The notes under the pieces: generated by a model
Database searches by the model: none
What the model was told of the DNA's origin: nothing
What the model saw: only the letters and a program-made list of their open reading frames with translations
Part shown: piece by piece, positions 17,329 to 26,807 of the stretch
Position numbering within the stretch: the stretch's first letter is position 1
Layout of the letters: each line of letters starts with the position of its first letter
Source: Verrucomicrobiota bacterium
GTDB lineage: Bacteria > Verrucomicrobiota > Verrucomicrobiia > Chthoniobacterales > UBA10450
DNA: 38,412 nucleotides
Direction: 5' to 3'
Assembly (NCBI GenBank): GCA_003218885.1
Contig: QHOV01000141.1
Span: 1 to 38,412, forward strand
Program-made: the position numbers and the translations under genes

Positions 17329-18429
17329 ATGAGCAAAATAAGAGTCTTAGTTGGCACAAGGAAGGGCGCGTTCATTCTCACGTCGGATGGCGCGCGTAAA
17401 CGATGGAAGGTGAGGGGACCGCATTTTGCGGGCTGGGAGATTTATCACATGAAAGATTCGCCTGTTGACCCGGATCGAATCTACGCCTCGCAAACCAGCG
17501 GTTGGTTTGGGCAGATCATTCAGCGCTCGGACGACGCCGGCAAAACCTGGAAGACACCCGGCAGCAGTCCGGAAGAACTGAAAAGTCCGGACGGCATGAC
17601 CAAAGGGGAAAGCAACAAGTTCGTCTACGACACTTCGCCTGAAACAGGGAAACCGCTGACGACGCACCAATGGTACGATGGCACACAGCATCCTTGGGAA
17701 TTCAAGCGCGTCTGGCATTTGGAACCGTCGCTCCACGATTCCGATCACGTTTATGCAGGCGTGGAAGATGCCGCGTTGTTCGAATCAAAGGACGGCGGGA
17801 AATCGTGGCATGAACTCGCGGGGCTGCGCGGCAGCGATACCGGTCCGAAATGGCAGCCGGGGGCAGGCGGAATGTGTTTGCACACGATTCTCCTCGATCC
17901 CGGTAATCCGAATCGAATTTCCATCGCGATATCCGCTGCCGGCACGTTTCGTACAGATGACGGCGGCAAAACCTGGAAACCAATTAATTACGGCCTGCAT
18001 TCACAATTTCTTCCGGATCCTACAGCGGAAGTTGGCCATTGCGTGCACCGGATCGCGTTCCATCCGTCGCGCCCGAACACGTTGTTCATGCAAAAACATT
18101 GGGACGTGATGCGCAGCGACAACGCGGGTGATTCGTGGCAGGAGGTCAGCGGAAATTTGCCAACCGATTTCGGATTTCCGATCGACGTGCACGCGCACGA
18201 GCCGGAAACGATTTACGTCGTGCCGATCAAGAGCGACTCCGAACATTATCCACCGGATGGAAACGTGCTGCGCGACGCGATGTCAGTCGATTCGCTCGAG
18301 CCGTGCGGCATTTACTTCGGAACAACAGGCGGCCAGGTTTATGCATCGGCCGATGCAGGCGACAATTGGAAGCCGATTGTGCGCGATCTCCCAGCCGTTT
18401 TGTCCGTTGAAGTCCAAACGCTGCGTTGA
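17329..18429 (+). CDS. BNR/WD40/YVTN-like beta-propeller (sialidase-fold 'exo-alpha-sialidase' annotated) protein
   Basis: Repeated Sx[22 protein letters not shown] Asp-box motifs. Confidence 0.9.
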   Translation: MSKIRVLVGTRKGAFILTSDGARKRWKVRGPHFAGWEIYHMKDSPVDPDRIYASQTSGWFGQIIQRSDDAGKTWKTPGSSPEELKSPDGMTKGESNKFVYDTSPETGKPLTTHQWYDGTQHPWEFKRVWHLEPSLHDSDHVYAGVEDAALFESKDGGKSWHELAGLRGSDTGPKWQPGAGGMCLHTILLDPGNPNRISIAISAAGTFRTDDGGKTWKPINYGLHSQFLPDPTAEVGHCVHRIAFHPSRPNTLFMQKHWDVMRSDNAGDSWQEVSGNLPTDFGFPIDVHAHEPETIYVVPIKSDSEHYPPDGNVLRDAMSVDSLEPCGIYFGTTGGQVYASADAGDNWKPIVRDLPAVLSVEVQTLR

Positions 18430-18440
18430 AGAGTACGCAT

Positions 18441-19220
18441 ATGAGGAACTCGCGAATTGCGACGTTCTTTCTCATCGCGTACGGGATCAGCTGGACAGCT
18501 TGGATCATACTTTTCGCACAACGCTTCTCTCCTCTCATGGGGCCTGGACGCTGGTTGTATTTGACGGCTGTGCTCGCACCACACGGGGCGGCGCTCATAA
18601 GCACAACGGTGGAAGGTGGACGCGCTGGAGTGCGAGCATTTTACAGCCGGGTCATGCGGCCATTACCATTTCGATCGGCAATTGTCACGATCTGCGTGCC
18701 ACCCATTATGTATCTGATGCGTGATGCAATTTTCGTCGTTCTCCGTTTGTCCCATGGCGCATTCTTTCACAGCCCACCACGAACTGTGACGGCGCTCGTA
18801 TTCGGGCAGCTAGCAGTGGTTTTAGGTGAGGAACCGGGATGGCGTGGTTTCGCGCTTCCGCGACTGATCGCACGCTTTGGGCCAATCATAGGAACGCTCA
18901 TCCTGGGCATCGCGTGGGCGCTTTGGCATCTTCCCCTCTTCGTGATCGTGGGAACGCCACAGCATGGGACTAGCTTTCTAGCTTTTGCTCTCCTGCTGAT
19001 GGCGTGGTCAATGGTGATCACACTAATCATGATGCAGGCCCGGGGCAGCGTAATTTCGGCGATGCTCTTCCACGCATCCGTCAACTTGTGTGCATTCACG
19101 ATGTGGGAGCCCGATACGCAGCTATTCGCGCTGGGTCCGTGGATCGTAACAGCTGGTATCGCCGCCTGGCTGATAGAGTCGAAGTTGAGCCGCGGGTCTT
19201 TGACCGGTGGCACGCCTTGA
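18441..19220 (+). CDS. CPBP family intramembrane metalloprotease (Abi-like)
   Basis: Multi-TM; EEPGWRGFALPRL motif; LGIAWALWHLPLF motif. Confidence 0.92.
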   Translation: MRNSRIATFFLIAYGISWTAWIILFAQRFSPLMGPGRWLYLTAVLAPHGAALISTTVEGGRAGVRAFYSRVMRPLPFRSAIVTICVPPIMYLMRDAIFVVLRLSHGAFFHSPPRTVTALVFGQLAVVLGEEPGWRGFALPRLIARFGPIIGTLILGIAWALWHLPLFVIVGTPQHGTSFLAFALLLMAWSMVITLIMMQARGSVISAMLFHASVNLCAFTMWEPDTQLFALGPWIVTAGIAAWLIESKLSRGSLTGGTP

Positions 19221-19234
19221 GCCATTTATGAGAC

Positions 19235-19540
19235 ATGGTTAATGTGATCCGCATTGTTCTCCCGCCCCATCTGCGCACGCTCGCGCATGTCGACGGCGAA
19301 ACGGAACTCGAGATTAAGACTCCTGTGACTCAGCGTTCGGTGCTCGACGCACTCGAAGCGAAATATCCGATGCTGCGCGGAACGATACGTGATCACGTCA
19401 CGCTACTGCGGCGGCCAATGGTTCGATTTTTTGCTTGTGGCGAGGATTTGTCGCACGATTCACCAGACACTCCATTGCCGGACGCGATTGCCAGCGGCTC
19501 CGAACCGTTTCTCATCATTGGAGCCATAGCTGGCGGTTAA
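19235..19540 (+). CDS. MoaD/ThiS-like beta-grasp protein with C-terminal GG
   Basis: Small ubiquitin-like-sized protein ending ...[10 protein letters not shown]. Confidence 0.8.
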   Translation: MVNVIRIVLPPHLRTLAHVDGETELEIKTPVTQRSVLDALEAKYPMLRGTIRDHVTLLRRPMVRFFACGEDLSHDSPDTPLPDAIASGSEPFLIIGAIAGG

Positions 19541-19543
19541 GGC

Positions 19544-19573
19544 TAGGGACGGCGCGCTGCGCCGCGCCCCTAC
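19544..19573. repeat. REP-like palindrome (TAGGGaCGGCGCGctGCGCCGcgCCCCTA)
   Basis: Inverted repeat directly after the stop of 19235..19540. Confidence 0.65.
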
Positions 19574-19716
19574 CAACCGCAGAAATATCGGCTGAACAAT
19601 TCTCAAATCGAAAAAGGCGACAATTCGCCGCACTTCGAATCGTTCAACGCGATTGCGCGGCACTAAACCGCGTCTGGATCATCATCAGCTGATTGCACAG
19701 CGACGACGGACTCGAT

Positions 19717-20883
19717 ATGCTCGCGCTCATGTCCGTAACGACGCGACAAAGTCGGCGAGGGAAAAGCGCCCCGGATTCGGGAAGCACGATTAAGGGCGAA
19801 TTTGCGCTTGCAATCGCTTTGGGAACAGCGGCGATTTTCTTTTCAACTGGACGTCAATTGACTGAAATCAGTGCGAACCCAGCCGCGCTAATCGGTGTCT
19901 TCCTTTGGCTCTTTGCTGTTATTCTTTGGGCGGCCGTTTGTGTGGCGCGCCACGCTGACTGTCTCGCCATCAAATTGGGTGAACCCTACGGGACTTTAAT
20001 CCTGACGCTGTCTGCAATCAGTATCGAGGTGGTCATGATATCCACCGCGATGCTGCATGGCGCAAATAATCCGGAACTCGGGCGTGATTCGATTTTCGCT
20101 GTAGTCATGATCGCTCTCACTGGGTTTGTTGGCCTGTCCCTGCTGCTGGGGGGGCTGCGTCATCGTGAGCAGTATTACAATCTCCAAGGTGTGAACTCCT
20201 ATATCAATGTCATCATGACACTGGCAGTGCTCGGCTTGGTCTTGCCGAACTTCACGACTACGACGAAGGGGCCGACATTTTCCACGGGGCAGGAAGTTTT
20301 TCTGATCGTGATGTCGCTATTGCTTTACGCGATTTTTTTGCTCATTCAGACGATGCGGCACCGCGGCTATTTTCTGGAGTCAAAGGAGGCAGTGGTGGTG
20401 CAGAGTTCAGCCCATGGCTCGCTGCACGTGCGTTCGACAGCTTTTCATACGGTCATGCTGCTGCTTTATCTGATCAGCGTGATTTTGCTGGCGGAAAAGT
20501 TCGCTATCCCGTTGGACAACAGCATCGAGCATTTTGGCATGCCTCAGGAGTTTGGTGGCGCAATGATCGCTGCCCTGGTGCTTACACCAGAGGGAATAGG
20601 CGCCATCGAAGCGACTTGGCGCAATCAGTTCCAGCGTTCGATAAATATCCTGCTCGGTTCCGTCCTTGCGACGATTGGACTCACAATTCCTGCAGTGCTG
20701 ACGATTAGCATTATCACCAACCGACCGGTCACACTCGGCGTGCAGGGCGGCAACCTTCCGCTGCTGCTGTTAACGCTGGCTGTGTGCGTGGTTACGTTTA
20801 CCAGCAGAAAGACAAATGTTTTGCAGGGTTGCGTTCATTTGTTGCTATTCGCCGTGTTCGTACTGCTGATTTTTGCGCCGTGA
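19717..20883 (+). CDS. Calcium/proton (ionic) transporter, ChaA/y4hA-like
   Basis: EPYGTLILTLSAISIEVVMISTAML and ALVLTPEGIGAIEATWRNQFQRSINILLGS CaCA-type motifs. Confidence 0.9.
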   Translation: MLALMSVTTRQSRRGKSAPDSGSTIKGEFALAIALGTAAIFFSTGRQLTEISANPAALIGVFLWLFAVILWAAVCVARHADCLAIKLGEPYGTLILTLSAISIEVVMISTAMLHGANNPELGRDSIFAVVMIALTGFVGLSLLLGGLRHREQYYNLQGVNSYINVIMTLAVLGLVLPNFTTTTKGPTFSTGQEVFLIVMSLLLYAIFLLIQTMRHRGYFLESKEAVVVQSSAHGSLHVRSTAFHTVMLLLYLISVILLAEKFAIPLDNSIEHFGMPQEFGGAMIAALVLTPEGIGAIEATWRNQFQRSINILLGSVLATIGLTIPAVLTISIITNRPVTLGVQGGNLPLLLLTLAVCVVTFTSRKTNVLQGCVHLLLFAVFVLLIFAP

Positions 20884-20898
20884 ATATTCACGCGCATC

Positions 20899-21360
20899 CT
20901 ACGCTTCTCTATGCATCACGACGGCGTGCGGCTTTTCTTCGGTGACTTTGAATCCGAACCGCTCGTAGAGGCGCAGCACGGGTTTACCGGCAACGAAGCT
21001 CAGAGAGATGGTTGACTGCTCCGGATTGGCGCGGACCAACTGCGTAAGCATGGCCGTACCGATGCCATGCCTGCGATGCTCCGGTTTTACGGCAAAAGCG
21101 AGCTCTGGTGCCGAGTGAGTCTTGTCGATCGGTCGCCGCAGCCAAACTGCGCCTAGCAGCGAGCCATCTTTTTTGTCATGCGCGACAAACCCCGTGTCTC
21201 CGGTACGGCCCCAGCCTTCAACGTAACGTGAGAACTCTGGCCGGTGCACGATGTCGCGTGAAGGCCGCTCCTTTTTGCCGAGCGAAGACAGGCCCTGATA
21301 CAACATTTCCCAGAGAATGGGTTCGTCTTTAGCCGCTAAGGGACGAATTACGTAATCCAT
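20899..21360 (-). CDS. GNAT family N-acetyltransferase
   Basis: MDYVIRPLAAKDEP..., AFAVKPEHRRHGIGTAMLTQLV, LRLYERFGFKV. Confidence 0.93.
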   Translation of the reverse strand: MDYVIRPLAAKDEPILWEMLYQGLSSLGKKERPSRDIVHRPEFSRYVEGWGRTGDTGFVAHDKKDGSLLGAVWLRRPIDKTHSAPELAFAVKPEHRRHGIGTAMLTQLVRANPEQSTISLSFVAGKPVLRLYERFGFKVTEEKPHAVVMHREA

Positions 21361-21470
21361 AGCAATGGGTATCGCATCGCTATGGTCGCCGATTACTGGC
21401 GAATTACCAGTGCCACCTCGAGGGGTAACAATCGCGTGGTAATCTCGCCGCAATCGGCGACGATCACTTC

Positions 21471-22286
21471 ATGGCCACGGATCGTGATTACATTCTGGGG
21501 ACGCACGAGGAAGAAATTTCCAGACTCGGCCTCCAACACGATGTGTGGCGTCCGGTTGTGCTGGATTGCTGGAAACGGGCTGGCATCACCGCTGGCAAAC
21601 GCGTTCTCGATGTCGGAGCAGGTCCCGGGTACGCCACCGTCGATCTTGCGAACATCGTTGGGCCAACCGGTGGAGTCGTTGCGGTTGAACGATCGCGCAA
21701 TTTCGTAAATGCGCTCCGCGAAATGATTCGCGGGAATTCGCTTACCAATGTTCGGATTCACGAGATCGATTTGATGACTGACGATTTGCCCGCAGGTGAT
21801 TACAATTTCGCCTGGTGCCGTTGGGTGGTCTCGTTCATTAACGATCCTCCCGTGCTCATTCAAAAACTTGGCCGCGTCATGCCAAAGGGAAGTTTGTCCA
21901 TCTTCCACGAGTACGGTCATTACGAGACCTGGCGCTTCTTTCCGCGACTGCCGATGCAAGAGCGTTTCCGCGAACACGTGATCGCGACCTGGCGCGAGTC
22001 CGGCGGCGAGCCCGACGGCGCGGCCCCGTTGCCAGAGCTGCTTTCACGCAACGGTTTTATGATGCGCTCAGCCCGGCCACATGTCTTTTGCCTGCGGCCA
22101 GACGATTACATGTGGCAATGGCCTGCCACCTTCATCGAAACCTATCTTCCCCGTCTCATCCAGATGGGACGAATCGATCGTGAATTCGCCGACAAAGTTC
22201 GCGCCGATCTCGCGAGCGCGGAAAGGAATCGCAATTCGTTCATGCTGACGCCGCTGGTGCTCGAAATTATTGCTGAGAAGCTGTAG
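21471..22286 (+). CDS. Class I SAM-dependent methyltransferase
   Basis: KRVLDVGAGPGYATVDLANIVGPTGGVVAVERS. Confidence 0.93.
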   Translation: MATDRDYILGTHEEEISRLGLQHDVWRPVVLDCWKRAGITAGKRVLDVGAGPGYATVDLANIVGPTGGVVAVERSRNFVNALREMIRGNSLTNVRIHEIDLMTDDLPAGDYNFAWCRWVVSFINDPPVLIQKLGRVMPKGSLSIFHEYGHYETWRFFPRLPMQERFREHVIATWRESGGEPDGAAPLPELLSRNGFMMRSARPHVFCLRPDDYMWQWPATFIETYLPRLIQMGRIDREFADKVRADLASAERNRNSFMLTPLVLEIIAEKL

Positions 22287-22884
22287 CCGGGCCCACCTGC
22301 CTAGTGCCGGCGAGCCCGAGACGTTCCGCGTCTGATTTTAGCGCGGTGATGACTTCAGTGATGACGGTGTCAAGCGGCATGCCGAGCTTCTCCGCGGCCC
22401 GGACGATGTCGTCGCGGTTCACGGCGCGAGCGAAGGCCTTGTCTTTCATCTTCTTTTTCACCGCCCGAACATCGACCTCGTGAATACTTTTTGTGGGACG
22501 AACGAGCGCAACAGCGACGATGAAGCTGCTTAGTTCATCGACCGCGTAGAGCGTTTTCTCCAGTGCTGTCTCGCACGAGACGTTTGCGTAATCCGCATGC
22601 GACAGGATCGCGCGGCAAATTTCTTCGCTCCAACCGTTCTCGCGCAACCATGCTACGCCCACGAACGGATGACCTTCAGTTGGGCTGTGCTCCGGATTCG
22701 GGTGACGCTCATAATCCATGTCGTGCAACAAACCGACTGCCTCCCAAAGATCGGCGTCTTCACCGCGCAATTGCGCGAAATACTTCATCGAATCTGCCAC
22801 CGCGTAACAATGTTTTCGGAGGCTCTCGGATTGGACCCAATCGTGCAGAATATTTAGTGCACGCGCGCCGAGCGTTTCGTTCAT
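22267..22884 (-). CDS. HD domain-containing phosphohydrolase-like protein
   Basis: HCYAVADSMKYFAQ...LLHDMDYERHPNPEHSPTEGHPF...ILSHADY. Confidence 0.9.
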   Translation of the reverse strand: MNETLGARALNILHDWVQSESLRKHCYAVADSMKYFAQLRGEDADLWEAVGLLHDMDYERHPNPEHSPTEGHPFVGVAWLRENGWSEEICRAILSHADYANVSCETALEKTLYAVDELSSFIVAVALVRPTKSIHEVDVRAVKKKMKDKAFARAVNRDDIVRAAEKLGMPLDTVITEVITALKSDAERLGLAGTRQVGPATASQQ

Positions 22885-22894
22885 CCCCCAAACT

Positions 22895-24091
22895 TTAATG
22901 AATAGAGACGTTGTCGCCTGGTTTTATTTTTGTCGCCAGACGGACGACGTCCCAATTTGCCAGACGAATGCAACCGTGGCTCGCAGCGCGGCCAATCGAA
23001 CTGGGGTCGTTGGTGCCGTGGATGCCGATGCCTTTTTTGTTGAGCGCGATCCACATCACGCCCACCGGATTACGAGGCCCCGGCGGAAGCAAATGAAAAT
23101 TGCCGCTTCGCCTCCCGTGTTGGAGCATTTCCTTGTCGTAACGGAACGTGGGCATCTTCGTGATGCGGCTCACTTTCCATTCGCCAACGGGCGAAGCCGT
23201 ATGCGCGGAGCCGATCGTCACTGGGTATGCAGCGATCAGCTTCTCGCCTTGAAATACCCCGAGCATGTTTGTCTTGCTGTCGATCTTGATGACGATCGGC
23301 GCTGACGCGGCTTCGTCTTTCTTCATCTGTCTGTTCTCGTCTGCGTTTTCACTTTGTGCTTCGGGCTGATATTCAACATCGTTCACAGGCTGTGCGTTGC
23401 GTTCGCTTCGTTCGCTGCCGGGCTTAATCCCCTTCACTGAAGCGAGGTCAAATGCTCCGACATTTGGAACCATGAGCTGATCGCCGGGTTTGATCGTTTT
23501 CATTTTGCTGGGATTAAGTCGCTCCAGCAAATGAACGTCGCTGTGGAACTTCTCGGCGATGGCGTCGGCTGCATCGCGGTAAGGAAGAAATTTTAATTTG
23601 GCCTGCGCGGCAACGCTGCTGGGCAATGGACCCACGCTCGCCAGATCAGCATCCGTAACAGTATAGGGAACCAACACCGGGCCTATGCTGTCGAGATCAA
23701 GGCCGGTAACGTCGGGCGTGACATTCGATTTGATCTTCCCCTGTTGTGGAGGGACTTGCGGTTGTTCGCCGCGCGATTGCCGATAGAGCGCAAGCGCTTT
23801 CCAGGTGAACTCGTTATAGGTTCCATCGAGCTTACCGGGACTGAAGTTGGCCCGATCAAGAAAGATCTGGAGACGAGCGGCTGCTTCAATGTTCGCCTTA
23901 TTCGGAGTTTGCGTGCGTGGCTTTTTTCGCGCTGTCGCTGGGAGAATGCCACTCAATATCAAGATAGCGATTATCGCAAAACGAAACAGAACCCTCACAC
24001 GATGTGATCGCCGACCAAGAATTGCGCAGTTGTTCGGGAAATGACGAGAGCCTTGGGCCCCCTCGCGGTTGTTTGATTCCAGCGCGAACAT
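22895..24091 (-). CDS. L,D-transpeptidase (YkuD) with LysM-like and N-terminal peptidoglycan-binding-like region; start codon uncertain (likely further downstream)
   Basis: IGIHGTNDPSSIGRAASHGCIRLANWDVVRLA catalytic motif; LERLNPSKMKTIKPGDQLMVPN. Confidence 0.9.
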   Translation of the reverse strand: MFALESNNREGAQGSRHFPNNCAILGRRSHRVRVLFRFAIIAILILSGILPATARKKPRTQTPNKANIEAAARLQIFLDRANFSPGKLDGTYNEFTWKALALYRQSRGEQPQVPPQQGKIKSNVTPDVTGLDLDSIGPVLVPYTVTDADLASVGPLPSSVAAQAKLKFLPYRDAADAIAEKFHSDVHLLERLNPSKMKTIKPGDQLMVPNVGAFDLASVKGIKPGSERSERNAQPVNDVEYQPEAQSENADENRQMKKDEAASAPIVIKIDSKTNMLGVFQGEKLIAAYPVTIGSAHTASPVGEWKVSRITKMPTFRYDKEMLQHGRRSGNFHLLPPGPRNPVGVMWIALNKKGIGIHGTNDPSSIGRAASHGCIRLANWDVVRLATKIKPGDNVSIH

Positions 24092-24173
24092 TTCCCGAAA
24101 ACAAACGCGCCTTCACTGTCCCGCCGTTTGAGGCAGAACAGTAAGGCGCGATGGAGACAAACGAGACTAGATC

Positions 24174-24506
24174 TTAATCCTCATCGAGGATCACACGATC
24201 AACCATCATGTCAGGCGCTGTGCCGACGTAATGGACGCGGACGGGAACTCCCACTTTGACCCTTGTTTTCACCGTAGTCTCATCCAACACTCTGCCGCTC
24301 CGGGTCACATATGTGACGTTCTTGCCGAAGCGATAGCGCACCGGACCGCTAGTTTCCTTGAGAACGATCGCACTCCCGGGCGTGTACTCCGTGATCGTCC
24401 CGTTGCCTTCGGTTGTGGTCGTCGTTGTGGTGGTTTCCTGCGAAACTTGTCCCCACGCAAACGTCGCCACACATGCCAAGGCAATGCTCAGAAGCACTTT
24501 CTTCAT
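24174..24506 (-). CDS. Secreted hypothetical protein (signal peptide, Thr-rich linker)
   Basis: MKKVLLSIALACVATFAWGQVSQETTTTTTTTEGNGTI... Confidence 0.75.
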   Translation of the reverse strand: MKKVLLSIALACVATFAWGQVSQETTTTTTTTEGNGTITEYTPGSAIVLKETSGPVRYRFGKNVTYVTRSGRVLDETTVKTRVKVGVPVRVHYVGTAPDMMVDRVILDED

Positions 24507-24643
24507 GATTTTCCCTTTCTTGTTTTAGTTCCTATGGCAATAAAGCTCCCTCTTCCGGTTAATTTTGGGCCGGGCGGAAGAGCTTACCGCCATATTGGAT
24601 TCGGATTCGGCCGGCACGCTGGACGTCTGGAAATTTGCCCCAT

Positions 24644-24697
24644 TGTAGGGCAGGCGCTCCGCCTGCCAACCTCGGCAGCCGAGGCAGTTGCCCTACA
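24644..24697. repeat. REP-like element TGTAGGGCAGGCGCTCCGCCTGCC...GGCAGTTGCCCTACA
   Basis: Terminal inverted repeats; first 24 nt are the exact reverse complement of 26072..26095. Confidence 0.8.
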
Positions 24698-24738
24698 AAG
24701 TATCATCTGCGACATGCGTGTCATCCGTGGTTATTCTA

Positions 24739-25443
24739 ATGTTTGTGAAATTCTGGATCGGCACCTCGGGTTTTCAATATGCGGAGTGGAAAGGAAATTT
24801 TTATCCCGAAGATTTGCAGGCTGCGCAGATGCTGCCGTTTTACGCCGAACGATTTTCCACGACGGAAATCAATTACACTTTTCACCGGATCCCGGCGCCA
24901 AAAACGATCGAGAATTGGAAAGCACTAACGCCCGAAAATTTTCGGTTCGCACTGAAAGCACCGCAGAAAATCACGCACTGGTCGAAACTCCGCGATTGCG
25001 CGGACACGCTCGAATACTTTTTGAAGGTTGCAGGCGGGCTCGGCGAGCGACTCGGCCCGGTTTTGTTTCAATTGCCGCCGACTTTCAAAAAAGATGCGGC
25101 TGTGTTGAATTCATTTCTTCGCGAACTGCCGGACATGCGCGCCGCGTTCGAGTTTCGCCACGAATCATGGTTCGACGACGAAATTTTCGATCTGCTCAGG
25201 TCGCGCAACATCGCCTTGTGCATCGCCGACACCGACGCGGTGAGGACGCCGAAGAAAATCACCGCCGATTACGGTTATCTCCGATTACGCCGCGAAGACT
25301 ACACCAACAACGATATTGACCGCTGGGCCGATTTCGTCCGCGAACAAGAAGCAATGTGGAAAGATGCGTTCATTTATTTCAAACACGAGGAGAGCGGGAT
25401 CGGTCCCAAGCTCGCCAAGCAAATGGCGGAATTGCTTGGGTAA
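24739..25443 (+). CDS. DUF72 domain-containing protein
   Basis: FWIGTSGFQYAEWKGNFYPEDLQAAQMLPFYAERFSTTEINYTFHRIP. Confidence 0.93.
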   Translation: MFVKFWIGTSGFQYAEWKGNFYPEDLQAAQMLPFYAERFSTTEINYTFHRIPAPKTIENWKALTPENFRFALKAPQKITHWSKLRDCADTLEYFLKVAGGLGERLGPVLFQLPPTFKKDAAVLNSFLRELPDMRAAFEFRHESWFDDEIFDLLRSRNIALCIADTDAVRTPKKITADYGYLRLRREDYTNNDIDRWADFVREQEAMWKDAFIYFKHEESGIGPKLAKQMAELLG

Positions 25444-25453
25444 TGCTCGAAGG

Positions 25454-25597
25454 CTAGCGCCCGATCAGGATAAAAATTCCTGCCAGCAGCGCCAACACGC
25501 CAGTGATGATGCCGATCCCGAGTCCGGTGAGAGTGAGGATTCCCACCGCAATAAGATAAATCGCCAGCAGAAGCATTCCGATGTTTTTCGTAATCAT
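25454..25597 (-). CDS. Small hydrophobic membrane protein, 47 aa (MITKNIGMLLLAIYLIAVGILTLTGLGIGIITGVLALLAGIFILIGR)
   Basis: Manual codon-by-codon translation; two TM-like segments; too short for the supplied ORF track. Confidence 0.7.
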   Translation of the reverse strand: MITKNIGMLLLAIYLIAVGILTLTGLGIGIITGVLALLAGIFILIGR

Positions 25598-25718
25598 GCC
25601 GCGAGTATCGGCAATTCCGCATCGGTTTGACAATCCTGAACATCCTCGGTCAGGCGAGATTCCCGGCGGCGGCGCTTTGGATGGCGAAGATCGGTCCTCT
25701 CAATGTGATGAGGACTTG

Positions 25719-26012
25719 CTATCTGCCGGCCACGCGAACTACGACGGCGGAAATGTCTTTCGCATCGACGAATGCGTCGAAATATTCGGCGCCCGTCAGA
25801 TTCGAAAGGTGGACGATATTGTCGGTAACTTGCGCGACTTTGCCTCCGAGTTTTTCTCCAGATCGCAGGTGTAGCTCCACACCCTTGCCGACGGCGCCCT
25901 GAAGGATGCCGAGGACGGTCGCATTGGGTTGCAGGCTGACTTTGTCTTGAGCGAGCAAACTGGAACAGGTCATCGCCGCAATGATGAATCCAAGAAGAGA
26001 ATAACGTTTCAT
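25719..26012 (-). CDS. Secreted hypothetical protein
   Basis: Signal peptide MKRYSLLGFIIAAMTCSSLLAQ; soluble beta-rich remainder. Confidence 0.75.
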   Translation of the reverse strand: MKRYSLLGFIIAAMTCSSLLAQDKVSLQPNATVLGILQGAVGKGVELHLRSGEKLGGKVAQVTDNIVHLSNLTGAEYFDAFVDAKDISAVVVRVAGR

Positions 26013-26071
26013 GATCAGTGTTCTGCATGATCGCCGCGCGATTTGCGAGCAGATAATCCTGATTTTGAATT

Positions 26072-26095
26072 GGCAGGCGGAGCGCCTGCCCTACA
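26072..26095. repeat. REP-like palindrome GGCAGGCGGAGCGCCTGCCCTACA
   Basis: Exact 24-nt inverted copy of 24644..24667. Confidence 0.8.
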
Positions 26096-26102
26096 ATTGT
26101 GT

Positions 26103-26801
26103 GTGAGCTCGATTGCGGAAAACCTCGAACGCGTGCGCAAACGGATCGCGCACGCTGCAGCGAAAGCTGGCCGCACTATCGATGAAATCGAGTTAGTCGC
26201 GATCACGAAGACGCATCCGGCCGAGAAAGTGCGCGAGGCGATTGAGGCTGGGCAGACGTTGTTTGGCGAAAGTCGCGTACAGGAAGCACGCGCGAAAATT
26301 CCGGAACTGCCGTCGAACGCGCGTTGGCATTTCGTCGGGCATCTTCAGAAAAACAAAATCCGCCACGCGCTTCCGCTGTTCGAACTTTTTCACAGTATTG
26401 ATTCGCTTGCATTGGCACAAGAGATGAACCGGATCGCAGCGGATGAAGGAATGCATCCGCGAGTTTTGCTCGAGGTCAATGTGGCGGGTGAGGGGAGTAA
26501 ATTCGGGTTCTCGCCCGATAAGTTGCGCAAACAAATGGAAGAGTTGCTCGCGCTGCAACGATTGTCGATTTTGGGGCTTATGACTATCCCGCCGCTGGCC
26601 GATGAGGCAGAAGCGTCACGAAAATACTTTGTCCAGCTACGCGAGCTGCGTGAGCGCCTTCAAACGGAATTTCATGTCGATCTCCCCCAGCTTTCGATGG
26701 GTATGACGCAGGACTTTCCGATTGCGGTTGAGGAAGGTGCGACGCTGGTGCGCGTCGGCACGGCGATCTTTGGCGAGCGGACGCGCCCAAAACGTGAATG
26801 A
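26103..26801 (+). CDS. yggS: YggS/PLPBP family pyridoxal phosphate homeostasis protein (GTG start inferred)
   Basis: IAENLERVRKRIAHAAAKAGR, WHFVGHLQKNKIRHAL, SIDSLALA, LSMGMTQDFPIAVEEGATLVRVGTAIFGER. Confidence 0.95.
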   Translation: MSSIAENLERVRKRIAHAAAKAGRTIDEIELVAITKTHPAEKVREAIEAGQTLFGESRVQEARAKIPELPSNARWHFVGHLQKNKIRHALPLFELFHSIDSLALAQEMNRIAADEGMHPRVLLEVNVAGEGSKFGFSPDKLRKQMEELLALQRLSILGLMTIPPLADEAEASRKYFVQLRELRERLQTEFHVDLPQLSMGMTQDFPIAVEEGATLVRVGTAIFGERTRPKRE

Positions 26802-26807
26802 GACATC

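Noticed and set aside
18441-19220. CPBP protease as an abortive-infection defence gene
   Set aside because: CPBP/Abi annotation alone does not imply phage defence; no toxin, restriction or other defence genes are adjacent.
22898-23305. 135-aa plus ORF
   Set aside because: Antisense to the L,D-transpeptidase with a clear YkuD motif.
24231-25319. 362-aa plus ORF spanning the 24174 gene, a REP element and DUF72
   Set aside because: Overlaps two supported genes in other frames and reads through the repeat; Arg/His-rich composition typical of a spurious frame.
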